DNA from: Adiantum capillus-veneris | Taxonomy: Eukaryota; Streptophyta; Polypodiopsida; Polypodiales; Pteridaceae | Direction: 5' to 3' | NCBI GenBank assembly: GCA_014529385.2 | Contig: CM043963.1 | Location: 65,793,895-65,857,894, forward strand | Length of the DNA: 64,000 nt | Part shown: one piece after another, positions 1 to 11,413 of the stretch | Layout of the letters: each line of letters begins with the position of its first letter | Position numbering within the stretch: position 1 is the first letter of the stretch | The notes under the pieces: generated by a model | The model's database searches: none | What the model was told of the DNA's origin: nothing | What the model saw: the letters and a program-made list of their open reading frames with translations, nothing else | Position numbers and translations under genes: made by a program

Positions 1-21
1 GACATGACTAGAGAATGTGAG

Positions 22-23
<2 letters not shown>

Positions 24-72
<49 letters not shown>
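24..72. repeat. (GA)n microsatellite
   Basis: About 24 uninterrupted GA units just upstream of the TNP2-like gene of the CACTA element. Confidence 0.95.
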
Positions 73-75
<3 letters not shown>

Positions 76-137
76 GACGAAGAATGCCAATAGAATATTA
101 AATTTGTTGTCCAGGTTATAAGATTTTTATCCTCATT

Positions 138-1867
138 ATGAGTAGTGACGAGGATGTGGGACCGTCCAACCGAAACACCTATCTCTCAACGAGGGTCTTA
201 TGTCCTTGTAATCAATGCAAGCATGCTGTGCGACGGACAAGACGTGTTTCTTTGCAGCACGTTCGCGAATTTGGCGAGTTCGATCCATCTATTGTAGATC
301 GTGTTGTTGCCAATTATAACTCGTCGGACTCTGACGCTGGCCAACAAGCAGCAATCTTGCAACCCAATAGACGTGTTCGCAGGCGCTTTGGTCAAGCAGC
401 ATATGTGAGGCCACAAGATGTAGCCTCTGACAGCTCGGGGGATGATCATGCAGAGCACACTCCCAACAAGGCAATGTTTGAGCCCGAGATTGATGAAATG
501 ATCGAGACGATCATGGATTCAGAAAGGCTTATCTATGATGATATGAAAAGTGAAGCCGATACGCCATTGTATAATGGAGCACGTATGTCTAGATTGAAAG
601 CACTCCTGGTTCTTCTCAACATGCAGGCAAAGTTTGGATGGAGTGACACTAGCGTCACAGCGCTTTTCAGGTGATCTATTACAATTAGTTTACTTTAATA
701 AAACTCTAAATGTATAATGATCTGATAGATTTTCACACGACTGTATCGTATTTTTATGTTGTGTAGATTGCTTAAAGAGCACATACTACCAGCTGACAAT
801 GTGATGCCAGATTCCCGAGATGAAGCAAGAAAGATTTTGCGAAACTTGGGGATGGATTACAATTCTATCCACGCTTGTCCTAATGACTACATTCTTTTCA
901 GAGGGGAATACATAGACATGGAGAAGTGTCCGAAATGTGATTCCGAAAGATATCGAGTAGATCTCCACGGGACAAAAATTCCACAAAAGGTTTTGCGACA
1001 TTTTCCTCTGCTTCCTCGCATCAAGCATTTCTTCGAATGTAAGTCCATGGCCGCCCTAGCATCATGGCATGAGGAGAATAAATCTTCGGATGGTGTGCTA
1101 CGAATTCCTACAGATTGCGCAGCCTGGAAACATATAGATGGAACATGGTCGGATTTTGCCAGGGAAGCTCAAAATTTGTACTTAGGCCTGGCTATGGATG
1201 GCGTAAATCCATTTGGTCAAAGATCAACATCCTACAGTGTATGGCCCGTTGTCATCGTCAACTACAACATTCCCCCGTGGTTGACTACGAAGAAGGGGCA
1301 CCTATGGCTAAGCTTGATTGTGCCAGGGCGATATAAAGTGGAGAATATGGATGTGTATCTTCGTCCACTATTGGAGGAGCTACAACAATTGTGGATTGGC
1401 ATAGAGGTGGTGGATATGAGCCGACACACAGGACGACGGAATGATTTGATCAGAGGCATTCTAATGTGGACCATGCATGACTATCCAGGGCTAACAGAAT
1501 GCTCAGGTGATCTATTGACACTCCTCACTCAGACACTGTAAATCTTGTTTTTTCCCATAGTTGATCTATTATCATGTGTATACATGCAGGGCTTCAAACA
1601 AGCGGATACAGAGCATGTGTCACATGTGGACCTAGAGTGAATGCACGTAGGGCGTCCTCACTGAAGAAGAAAATCTATGAAGGTCATCAAGTGTATCTTC
1701 CAGAGAATTATGTGTTAAGCGACGGCTTTTTGGGAAGAGAGCCACCAAGGATGTCTGCACAAGCATGGTTAGAGCAGAAGGAGATGTGTGATGATGGATT
1801 GCCTCCAGGGATGAAGAGACTATCTCTATGGTACGAGTTATGCGAGGATGAGAGAGAGATCTCTTAA
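138..1867 (+). CDS. TNP2-like CACTA transposase, C-terminally truncated, 3 exons
   Basis: TNP2 proteins are the DDE transposases of CACTA elements and act in the nucleus on the terminal repeats. Exon 1 (138-670) has the transposase-associated Cys/His domain (CPCNQCK...HVREFGEF, residues about 20-50). Exon 2 (767-1506) matches the tnp2 body: LGMDYNSIHACPNDYILFRG, CPKC, PQKVLRHFPLLPR, LGLAMDGVNPFG, STSYSVWPVVIVNYNIPPW and MWTMHDYPG. Exon 3 (1590-1867) continues with SGYRACVTCG. Introns have GT...AG ends and the reading phase is kept across both. The ATG at 138 suits the usual family start. The family normally runs several hundred residues further, through a conserved MHIEKN block that is absent here; the reading frame ends at 1867 and the DNA after it shows no match. 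The protein is therefore unlikely to catalyse transposition. Confidence 0.85.
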
Positions 1868-2139
1868 AGCCACAAATATTGTACTTGAACAATTTTGCTC
1901 CGTGTTGTAAAAGCTCTGGCTCTCGAAGTACCTTCCATGGTGTATAACGCTCTTTTCTACTCGCGCTCACATCTTTTGATTGAAAATTCTGAGTTTTCGA
2001 CTTGCCTCTTCTATCACTCAATTCATTGAGTCATTGTATTTATATGCGTCATTACGTCATTGTATTTAATGGTCTTTGTGTCATTGTCTACTCTATTCAT
2101 TCAATATTAAGTTTAAATATTCGTGTGTTTAATGCAGGT

Positions 2140-3448
2140 ATGGATGATGAGGAGTTTCTTTCTTCTTTGTCACCGCAGCAGAGACAGTGGTACGTGGAGC
2201 GTCATCTCTCTGGCGCATCATCGCGCGTTCCTACTCCATCCGCATCTCCCTCTCTTTCGGAGCATTCGGCGTGCTCCGAAGCTTCGGCGTCGACGAGACG
2301 AGCTTCACACTCGTCTAGACACCGGCGCTCTAGTGGTGGCGGTGGCGGTTGTTGTGGGGATTCCGCCGCCGATGCCTCCACACCACCTCGTGTTCGACGA
2401 GACTCTTTACCCTCCCCTTCTTTGCCCGCCCCCACACCAGCCACAGCATCGCCATCTACGCTAGGTTTTGTGCGGCTGACTGTTCCTAGCAGCTACACAC
2501 CTCTACCTACTCCGCCAAGAGCCACCCCACTCGACACTCCTCGCTTCGGGGCCCAGACGCCGGTGGAGACACCTGACGTCCGTACCCCCATCGACACGCC
2601 GCTAGAGACCCCTACCGGGACACCCAGGTTCACGCGTCACCGGCCAGAGGGCTTGCCTTACTCCGTCGACTTCAGCGGCGGCATCATCGTGGATGATGAC
2701 GGCAAGAAGGTGATCTCGCGCATGCGTGGTCTTTGCTCTCAGCTGTTTAGACACTACATACTAAACAAATGGAGTGAAGTACCAAGTGATTTAAAAAACA
2801 GAGTCATCAGCATACTTCATGATGAGTTTCCCGTTCCAACACGGGATCAGCGATTCAATGAAGACCTGATGAAGATTCGAATGCGCGAATACTGCAAACA
2901 CAAGCGTTCCGAAGTGCAAAAAGCAATCAAGCATGGGTGGAACAGGCCAGATTGGCTGGCCAAAGAAGATTGGAAGAATGCGAAGAAAGCAGCGCGCAAG
3001 AATCCCGACAAGTGGAAGCAACAAAAGGATGCAGCCAGAGCGCGAGTAGAGGCAGGGAGCTCGCACCACTTAGGGAGCGGTGGATGGGCATCATTTGAGG
3101 CCGATTTTGTAAGTGTTTTCGCATTGCTCTTTATGTTCGATAGTTTAGGGTTTATGAGTTTTTAATTCTAACATAATGAAATCTTTATATGTTTTGACAG
3201 TGGTCGATGACAGGACGTGATCCCACACCGTACGAGCGCGAGTACGCAGGCAGAAAGGGCTTAAACGCCCTGATGGACATTCTCAGTTCTCGTGGCGGCA
3301 TGGTTAGTATTAGGGTTTACTCTTTTCTATTTTTTGTATTGTTTTATAAATGTCGTTATATGTTTATACTTACTGAAAGCTGTCTTATTGTCTTTTTTTG
3401 CAGAATCCGACAGATACGCCGCTTGGACGCGATGAGACGTCTGACTAG
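2140..3448 (+). CDS. TNPA-like (Ptta/En/Spm) DNA-binding protein of CACTA element, 3 exons
   Basis: TNPA-type proteins bind the subterminal repeats of CACTA elements and assist transposition. The ATG at 2140 lies just after a possible acceptor (ttaatgcag|gt), so a 5' non-coding exon is likely. Exon 1 (2140-3108) has a low-complexity Ser/Pro/Thr/Arg-rich N-terminal half (about residues 15-170, with repeated TP pairs), then the plant transposase (Ptta) region: RMRGLCSQLFRHYIL, DEFPVPT, KHGWNRPDWL. Exon 2 (3201-3302) encodes the typical WSMTGRDPTPYEREYAGRKG type block, and exon 3 (3404-3448) closes the frame. Donors are GTAAGT and GTTAGT; acceptors are GACAG and TTGCAG. GC content is clearly higher in exon 1 than in its surroundings. 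It reads open from start to stop. Confidence 0.8.
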
Positions 3449-3829
3449 ACGACGTCAGTTTAGCCGTAGCTAGATAGCATTAGTTTAGGGTTTCTCATAG
3501 CTTATGTATCATGAGATGGATTTTATACGTCTTTTTGAACCATGTATATTATTACATTTGTCACCGCAATTCATTTTGCCAATCAATTCTTTATGCCTAT
3601 GATGTTGTACAATTGTCATATTACATTTGCCAATCAATTCATTTTGCCTATGATGTGTACAATTGTCAATTTTACGCTTGTCAATTTTGCAAACAATGCG
3701 TCTTGTGGGTGACTATTTTGGGTCTATTATCTACCCTTGCACTTTTTTTAAAAAGTGAATCAAGTACAATATGCTTGATGGGTGGCAGGGCATTCAATGC
3801 CCTGTCACCAAAAAGAAAAATTCTCGGGC
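3449..3829. other. 3' flank of the TNPA-like gene, no gene seen
   Basis: AT-rich stretch with imperfect direct repeats of a ttgccaatcaattcattttgcc-like phrase around 3560-3650. It probably holds the transcript end of the TNPA-like gene. No coding or RNA gene is supported. Confidence 0.6.
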
Positions 3830-4012
3830 GTCGCTATAACCGTCGCTATTTATGGCTCTGTAGCATCGCTATAGACTTCTATGTAAACGTCGCTATGACA
3901 GTCGCTATGAGCGTCGCTATATAGCGACGCATATAGCGACGCTCTCGTAGCGACGCTATTAGCGACGCCGGGGGTTATAAAAACCCAGTGTATTTCTGTC
4001 GCTAACAGCGTC
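3830..4012. repeat. CACTA subterminal repeats, GTCGCTAT motif
   Basis: At least ten copies of GTCGCTAT or its complement ATAGCGAC are packed into about 180 bp, first mainly in direct and then in inverted orientation, with a dense palindromic core near 3910-3960. Arrays of 8-12 bp motifs beside the terminal repeat are the known binding sites of TNPA-type proteins. Confidence 0.85.
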
Positions 4013-4028
4013 ACAAGAGCACACAACC

Positions 4029-4038
4029 TCTTGTAGTG
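4029..4038. repeat. CACTA right terminal inverted repeat
   Basis: TCTTGTAGTG, the inverse complement of the canonical CACTACAAGA. The change from CACTA sequence to Copia coding sequence occurs directly after it. Confidence 0.9.
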
Positions 4039-4066
4039 TGCATCATCAGGTTTTTCACATGTAGAC

Positions 4067-5852
4067 ATGGATTCAGATGGTTCTGAACAAAGTCTTGATG
4101 AGGAATTTGGAATTCCGGCTGTCAGGACACCTGGTGTAAGGAAAGTACAAGAAGATGCTAGAGGGCAAAGGAGTGACCCAGGACCGCGCAGATCTAATAG
4201 AGTCAGAAATCCAGTTCAGAAATTGACTTATGATGGGTATCTAGCACATCACCAAGCCTACATGGCTAAGGTGATACAGGATGTGGAGCCCACATGTTTT
4301 GAGGATGCAGTTGGAAATGTGTATTGGGATGATGCAATGAATGAAGAGATGGCTGCATTGGAAGCAAACGACACATGGGAGTTGGTGTCATTGCCAAGTG
4401 GCAAGAAAGCTATTGGCTGTAAATGGGTGTATAAAACCAAGCATAAGGCTGATGGTAACATTGAGTCACAAGGCAAGGTTGGTCGCAAAGGGTTATGCAC
4501 AGACGTATGGCATAGACTATGAGGAGACCTTTGCTCCAGTGGCAAAGATGACGACTGTGAGAGCTGTCATAGCAGTGGCTGCATCTAGAGGATGGATTAT
4601 GCATCAAATGGATGTAAAGAATGCCTTCTTGAATGGTGAGTTGCAAGAGGAAGTGTATATGGATCAGCCACCTGGTTATGTCGATCCAGGTTACCCAGAT
4701 TATGTATGCAGACTTCTCAAAGCTTTGTATGGTTTGAAGCAGGGCTCTAGAGCATGGTATGACAGGATTGCCAAGTATCTTGTCAGTATTGGTTTTAGGA
4801 GAGCTCATGCTGATCATTCACTCTATGTACGTGAGAGTGATGTGGGGATTGTGGTCATTACCATATATGTAAATGACCTTATTATTGTTGGTGACAATGC
4901 TATGGATATTGACCATGTGAAGGGTCTTCTCAAATAGGAGTTTGAAATGAAAGATTTAGGCGAGTTGCGCTACTTTCTTGGCATTGAGGTGATCAGGAAT
5001 CCAGAGGGTGTATGGCTATCACAGAGATAGTATGCTTTGGACATGTTGTCAAAGTATGGTATGGCTAATTGTAAGCCAATTTCTATTCCCTTGGATGTGA
5101 ACGCAAAGCTGAGTGCAGAGAAGGGTGATGTTGTTGAGGATGTCAATATGTACAGGAAGATGGTGGGTAGTCTAATCTACTTGACTATCACGAGGCCAGA
5201 CTTGAGCTACACAGTAAGCTTGGAGATTCAGTTCATGCAGCTTCCGAGGAAGCCACATTTGGATGGAGTACGACGCACACTTAGGTATGTGCAAGGGACT
5301 CTTGACTACGCATTGTTCTATGCAGCAGATGTGCCATTAGCATTGTATGGGTATACAAATGCAGATTGGGCAGGTAGCATTGTTGATAGGAGATCTACGA
5401 GTGGCTTCATGTTCTCTTTTGGGAGTGCTGCTGTTACTTGGAGCAGCAAAAAGCAGCCTACGGTTGCTTTATCGAGCACAGAGGCCAAGTACAAAGGTGC
5501 AGCAGTTGCGGTGTGCGAGGTAGCTTGGCTACGCACATTACTTGAGGACTTGGGAGTGCAGGTGGACCAGCAGATTGTCATCCATTGTGACAACCTCAGC
5601 AGCATGCAGTTGGCTAGGAACCCAATGTTCCATGCCAGGAGCAAGCACATAGAGGTCCATTACCACTACGTTCGAGAGCGAGTGTTGGCGGGTGACATCG
5701 ACTTGGTCTACGTCAGCACAGAGGAGAAGATAGCGGATATCTTTACCAAGGCCTTCGGAGCTGAGAAGCTTCGACGTTTTCGGACTATGCTTGGACTCTG
5801 CGACATGCAGAGCTCGAGGGGGAGTGTTGAGATGTCGAGCTCTACATCTTGA
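4067..5852 (+). pseudogene. Copia pol: reverse transcriptase and RNase H region (fossil)
   Basis: The translations show Copia hallmarks in order: RRSNRVRNPVQK and WDDAMNEEMAALEANDTWELV (start of the RT module), RLVAKGYAQTYGIDYEETFAPVAKM, MDVKNAFLNGELQEEVYMDQPPG, LYGLKQ, the catalytic-site region near 4865-4880, then YRKMVGSLIYLTITRPDLSY, ADWAGSIVDRRSTSGF, SSTEAKY and the RNase H end SKHIEVHYHYVRERV...IADIFTKAFG. The product would copy the element RNA into DNA in virus-like particles. The copy is broken. Confidence 0.9.
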
Positions 5853-6150
5853 GCTGGCGTCCACTACAGGTCTTGGCCGCTTACGGCATTTACTCACTGG
5901 CGCGTTAGGTGACCGACACGGAGGATCTCTGCCAGTGATTCTACAGCTGGACTACACTTATAGTGCCAGCCTAGTATGCTTCTAGCGAGTTCACACTTAG
6001 TGACCGCTCGCATGTACATATGTGCTACTTTTCAGCTTTAGCACTTAGTCATTTTGTACTCTCTTTTCTGTGAAAAAGAAGAAGAAGCTTTCCATCTCTG
6101 TGTGCTTTGTGCTTGTCTTGTGTAGCTCTCTTGCATCCTCATTCTTTACA
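5825..6150 (+). repeat. Copia 3' LTR
   Basis: The block starts TGTTGA right after a purine tract (gagggggag) and ends TTTACA, giving the TG...CA ends expected of an LTR, length about 326 bp. Its right end is confirmed because the interrupted Gypsy LTR resumes at the next base. The partner LTR is outside the window. Confidence 0.85.
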
Positions 6151-6746
6151 GGAATCGAGTGCGGAGAAGTGCAGCGTGTTGCCCCCGACGAGAGCTACGC
6201 GTCGATAACTACATTGCGCGCGTACAATCCGGTTTTGCGAACTCCATCTACGAGCTTCATCTGGTGATTCGGTGAGCATACGTTGTCTGATTTTGCATTG
6301 CAGCATATCCACGCATTCACATTGAGTAGAGCTACACATTAGGCACTTTAGATTTCGGAAACGAAGACCTGAAAATTTCGGCCAGACATCCTACGTGATT
6401 TTGCACCAGGTGTTTTGGGTTGGAGCTTTGGTTCATAGACCTTAGGGAGAGTGACCTATTGGTGTTAGTAGGGTCTCCTTTAAGTTCTGTGGTGTTTTGA
6501 GATTGTTTGATGGGTGTTCAGCTCTAGGAAGCGTTATAGGAAGTTTCCTCTTATGCACTCCTGAAGGCTGTGACTTAGACATTGGACAGAGACCTCTGTA
6601 GGAATTAGTTAGGAGTCGGTTGAGTGTAGATTGACACCCTATGCTTGCTTCCACACACCTGCGGGTCGAGCTTCGTCCTTAGCTGACAAATCTTGTTAGG
6701 TGAGTTCTCGCTGTGCTGACGTCCGTCGCGGCATATCTGTCCAACA
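6151..6746 (+). repeat. Gypsy 5' LTR, part right of the Copia insertion
   Basis: It aligns base for base with 52226-52821 and ends CCAACA directly before the primer site. The beginning of this LTR lies left of the Copia, outside the window. Confidence 0.92.
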
Positions 6747-6747
6747 T

Positions 6748-6765
6748 TGGCGCCGCTGCCGGGGA
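6748..6765 (+). promoter_or_regulatory. Primer binding site, tRNA-Asp type
   Basis: TGGCGCCGCTGCCGGGGA begins one base after the LTR end. It differs at one position from the complement of the plant tRNA-Asp 3' end used by Athila-type elements (TGGCGCCGTTGCCGGGGA). Confidence 0.85.
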
Positions 6766-8551
6766 CGAAAACCTTACGTAGGTGACCGAGACTAGTCCTT
6801 GAGGATAGGGACTCTTCGGCTTGCCAAGAGCTCCTTTTACATTTAGATAGGATCAGAGGGTGGAGGACTCTCTAGGTCTTAGAGGAAGTTTAGGGAGCGT
6901 GTATCTGGCCTAGATCCTTCGACTTAGGTAGATTTAGGTAGACTGAGATAGTTTTAGATATTAGTTGAGTTCTTGAGTAGGAGTTGGAGTGGTAGAAGCG
7001 GTGAGAGGAGAGCTTGAGAGTCCAGAGAGGCCAGGAAGCAACCAAAACACCATTATCACCATTTCACATGATGAGTAGGAATAGAGTAAGTAGGACATCA
7101 TGATTCAGGATCTAAAGCACTTCATGCATGTATACTTGCTTGGGAGATTCATCACAAGGTTGTAAAAGATGCAAAAGTGTGTTTGAAAACTGAAGTAAAG
7201 TCCAAAAGTTACTGTGAGTGTTTCTGATAGAGCTGCAGAGCATCAGGAGCATTTATGTCAGGAAAAAAATTAATTTTAAGCTAGGAGACATCTTACGCGT
7301 AGAATGTCTACGGGTTAATCTGGTGGAAATTTTGAAATTTTGAGTAGACCAATGTGTTTAGAAGGTGGGGTTTACCCTATTTTCACCTGGAAAGTGGAAA
7401 TTTGACCATATCTTGACAAGATAAGGCCAGATAGACTGAAATTGCCAGACATCCTATCCAAATTGTGCCAAGGCATTATTTCAAGACTAAAACCATAGGA
7501 TAGCTGCATGAGCATGATCTGCATGATATATTGAGTGACTGAGAGAGGTTTCATCTCATTTGGGTGAGAAAATTGGGTTTTAAGCAAACTTTAGCACTTT
7601 TGACTGAAAAAGACAAGAACAGCTAAAATTGGGGACTTTTGAAATCCAAACCAAAATCTAAGCATACTACTGGGTTACTGACATCAAGGGGAAGCTGTGG
7701 GTCAAGTCTGGGGTCAAACAAGCCAAAAAGACATCCTACACATAGGATGTCATCTGTGTGATTTTGCACTCCAAACTTAATTTTGAGCATACCAAAGTGA
7801 TCAGCACCTCAAGGGGAGCCTGTGCTTTGAATTTGAAGCCATTCTGATGAACAAGACATCCTACACGTAGGATGTTCAAAGCAAGAAATTGAAGCCAGAT
7901 ACCGACTGTGGGCATAGTAGGGTGTTGTATAGCCTGAGGCAAGCCTCTTAGTCAATTTTGGTCCAATTTGGAGTTGATTAAACTGATTAAGATTAGCAGT
8001 AGGTTGTCAAAACAGATTTTTGATCCATTGACCAGCTTATAGGTGTCCAAATCAAAAAGTAAAAATAGCTGTGGACTCAGCACATCAAGGGGAATCCATA
8101 GTGCAAGAATCTAGGCAAATCAGAGCAGGAGACATCCTACGCGTAGGATGTCTACTGAAGAGAAAATTTGACCGGGCTTAGACAATGAGGTTCCATTTGG
8201 CTTAAGGATTTCAGAACTTCTTTCAGAAGTGAATTTGGACCTTGTTTGACCATTTGACAGAGCAAAGACTGAATTCAGACTTTTTCACATAAATTGATCA
8301 ACATCCGAGGGAAGTACAGTTCCAGATTAGCATACCTAATCCAGAACATCAGTAGTGTATAAAATACAGTAGTGATTGAAATTAACTCTCCAATTATACC
8401 AATCATTACTAAAATCACCTCTAGCAGTTAAATGCTTTGTTCGATTGCCGAAATTAAATGCTTGTGTACAGGTATATTCAGCAGGAAAGCAAGAAGTTGT
8501 GCGGAGACTGATCCATTGCCAGAGGAGTGGTTGGATTTGTGATAAATTGCA
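6766..8551 (+). repeat. Gypsy leader with palindromic repeat motif
   Basis: There is no convincing gene in these 1.8 kb. A near-palindrome built from the half-site GACATCCTAC and its complement recurs at about 7287-7308, 7730-7751, 7855-7876 and 8131-8152; the last copy is perfect over 22 bases. Half-sites also occur at 7444 and inside both LTRs (about 6385 and 52461). A second phrase, tcaaggggaa/g...gtg, precedes several copies, so the leader seems to consist of diverged repeat units. In retroelement leaders such hairpins can serve RNA packaging or dimerisation; that role is inferred here. Confidence 0.7.
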
Positions 8552-10314
8552 TTGATAATTTTGATGAATTTAAGATCAGGAAGGTACATTTTTAGAGACC
8601 AAAAGGTGACAGGTGACCAAGGTAGCTTAGTGTCCACCGAGGAGAGTGTAACTCAGGCAAGGCTAGATCCACTAGCACCGATTATTGAGGAAGGTAGTGA
8701 TACTGACACTTCATCAGACAAATCCTTCTTCGTGATGGGTAATCAACAGCCAGGAGGTTTCACCTATGAAACGGACCAATGCAAGGAGGAAGCACCTCCC
8801 TAAATCCTTTGAATGATTCCAAGTTCACTGTGATCTTCTTAGAAAGAACAAACTCGAGGGGCGCCCTAGTCTATTCTGACTATCGAGGACGCAAGTGCAT
8901 TTGTATTGAAGAAAGACCGGCTCAGAGATTGGAGATAATTCGAGGCTATGATGATGGAGATAGATTTCGAGACAAAAAGGGGAACCACTATTTGATAGTT
9001 AGTAACCCTGAGGATTACAACAGATATGGAGATAACGTGGCGAAAGAGAAAATGGTTTCAGAAACTCAAGAACCGTCACCAAACATTGATCGACTAGGAG
9101 CAATTTTTATGTATGATAAGAAAACAACCAGGGTTTCAACTTATTATGAGAACGTGGTAATCTACAAGCACGAGAGCGAGGGAATAGTCTCTTACTTTCG
9201 CTGCAAAGAACCATACTTAACCGAGTTAAGCAAAGACAAGGTTCTTTACTTGTTCTCTTATGAAACTGCTATAGGGAAGGATATAGTTTTTGTTGATAGG
9301 TACGGGCGGGAATACCAACGTATTCTCCCAGAGGAGGTAGAAAAGACAACAATTCTAGGAGCATCAACATATGCCCCCGACGAAGTGCCAAGAGCCACCT
9401 ACACCCCTAGAAAGTCGACAAATCCCTTTTCAGAGGAGTATGACGTGACCTCACATTCTACCCGCCGACCGCAGACATTCAACAACCAAAACCAACCAGC
9501 AACTCAGCCATCATTGCAGGCATGGCTTCGACAGAGTGCAACATTGGAGCAAGACCGAAATCGAGATGGTTATCAAGCCGCACGAGGGCTAAGGGATTTG
9601 CAAGAACAACCACTCTATTCAAGGTATCAAGGAGAGAGTAAGCCAAAGACTCAAGGGTCAACAGAGCCTGGAAGACCACCCATAGAACAATTTCGAAGAG
9701 ATGAACCATCTCTTGCAAGAACTGTTAGAAATTATGGCTTAGGAGCACCATTGGGAGAGGAACCAGCCTACTATAGAAGACCAGAGGAGGTATATCGATT
9801 GGGACGGGGAGATCCAATGATGAGATTTGTAGACCATCCTAGTATTAGACCTTCTCAAGTGCAAAAATGGGTAAACAAGAAATACATAGGAAACAGAGAT
9901 CCAAGAGATCATTTAGCTGCCTTTGTGCGTGTAATTAGAGCAGAAGAGGTGTTAGATTTCCCTACCCAATTTGCAGGGTTTGGACTAACCCTAGAGGATG
10001 ACGCTGCTACTTGGTTTGACTCTGTGGAGCATAGAGACTTTGAGTCTATGGAGGAGGTGTTTGACAAGTTTATCGAGGAATTCTCACAAAGAGGGATAGC
10101 TCATAATACCGTCTCACAAATCCATAAATTCAAACAGAAAGACGGGGAATCTGTGCAAAAGACAGCCCTAAGACTAAAAAGATATGCTAAGTTTTGTCTT
10201 GTGGAAGAACTGCCAACTCAATCCAGACTTATGCTTATATTTATCCAAGGATTAAGGAATGCAGATCTCCAAAAGGACTTACATATGAAGAGGAGCACGA
10301 CGTTGAATGAGTGA
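8552..10314 (+). pseudogene. Gypsy gag region (fossil)
   Basis: Two overlapping reading frames cover the start of gag (8552-8803 and 8779-10314). The first opens MNLRSGRY, a phrase often seen near the start of plant Ty3 gag. The second ends in a retrotransposon gag (capsid) domain: WVNKKYIGNRDPRDHLAAF, DDAATWFDSVEH, FDKFIEEFSQRG, IHKFKQKDGESVQKTALRLKRY, FIQGLR. The protein would form the particle shell. The region before the capsid domain is charged and rich in Glu, Arg and Gln. The copy is broken. Confidence 0.8.
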
Positions 10315-10666
10315 ACCAAGGAGGCTCTTTACCTTGTAGACAATTGTGCGGTCTACAAAGAGGGTGAGTTCAAGGATCTTGACGACGATTCATCTTCACA
10401 ACAAAGTGGAAGCAAGTCTTCTAAGACAACACCGAAAGGAGAAGTAGCTGTAAACCAGGAGCAGCTTGTAGAGGAAGTGCTAAAAAAGATTAACTTGTAC
10501 GCCAAACCAAAGGCTAACAGCCCAAGTGGTGTGCTATTGAACAAAAATAGACAAACCATGGGACGAAGGAATGTTATTATAACAAGGGATATGTGAGAGA
10601 GAGACCTTACGCTCCCCAAGCTCAGGTAGCTTCTCCTCAAGTTCCACCGATGCCTAGATATCAAGC

Positions 10667-11383
10667 ATGCAACCTACTAGGACCTGTAGGTGTAGAAAGA
10701 CCACAACCAGTGTAAAGACCACAACCAGTGTTGGGGCAACAACCACCCCTACCAGGATTACGACCAGTCGGTATAAGATACACACCAACAGTAACCGAAT
10801 TAGAAGAGAAGGCTTTGGTGCCTATGCATGCATATTACGAAGATCCCAATGGATATGCAGCAAACCCTGTCTATTATCCACCGGAAGAACCCTCGACACC
10901 AGAACCATGGAGCATGATAGGAAATACAAGACCACCAACAGCTGCACAGGCAGCAAGAGAAGGAAGATATAGCTTAGATGAACGAACATTGTTGTTCATA
11001 GCCAACGGAGGCATGGGAGACAGAGACATGCATACCAACAAAAAGGAGCTCAAGGAGCACCTCAACAGCCTAAAGGATCCTGCTACAAGTGTGGTGGAGA
11101 CCATTGTCTAAGAGACTGTCCTCATGATAAAATCATTAGAGTCAACGCATATTGCACCGAGTGTGGAGTTACTCATTTGATTTCTGATTGCCCTAAGAAC
11201 CCGAGCAAGGGAGAAAAAACTACCTTGAACATGCTGGAAGCAGTGCCTTCCAGTGGAGGGTCAGAAAATGAAACAATCATACCTATTCAGGCGGTGACAC
11301 GAGCCCAAGCTCAAAGAATGACGAACAAACCCATAATTGAAGAGCCAAAAACCGATGTCCCAAGTTCAGAAACAAAAAATTAG
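10667..11383 (+). pseudogene. Gypsy gag C-terminal part with zinc knuckles (fossil)
   Basis: Translations of this stretch are Pro/Gln-rich and then show two Cys-His clusters near 11085-11190, of the form CxxC...H...C (one is CTECGVTHLISDC). These are the nucleic-acid-binding knuckles expected at the end of gag. Confidence 0.65.
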
Positions 11384-11413
11384 AGAAGCACTTGAAAAGC
11401 TAGAAAGGCGCGT

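Larger units (their letters stand above)
1..4038 (+). mobile_element. CACTA (En/Spm) DNA transposon, right-hand part
   Basis: The element enters from the left window edge and ends with TCTTGTAGTG at 4029-4038, the inverse complement of the CACTACAAGA terminus typical of plant CACTA elements. It carries two genes in the same direction, TNP2-like then TNPA-like, followed by a subterminal zone dense in GTCGCTAT repeats in both orientations. Beyond 4038 the sequence is Copia pol, so the CACTA jumped into a Copia element between its integrase and reverse transcriptase parts. The 3-bp target duplication would be tgc (4039-4041), but the left copy is outside the window. The transposase gene is cut short, so this copy is probably non-autonomous. 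Confidence 0.9.
4039..6150 (+). mobile_element. Ty1/Copia LTR retrotransposon, right-hand part (fossil)
   Basis: Parts visible: the linker between integrase and reverse transcriptase, reverse transcriptase, RNase H, a polypurine tract (about 5816-5824) and a 3' LTR (5825-6150). The left half lies beyond the CACTA insertion and outside the window. It is inserted in the 5' LTR of a Gypsy element: the sequence resumes at 6151 with ggaatcgag, and the other Gypsy LTR shows the uninterrupted site near 52226. ggaat (6151-6155) is the likely right copy of the target duplication. The element is broken, with a handful of breaks in the visible part. Confidence 0.9.

Noticed and set aside
198-474. Minus-strand frames opposite the TNP2-like gene
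   Set aside because: Shadow frames of a gene with clear family matches and splice sites on the plus strand.
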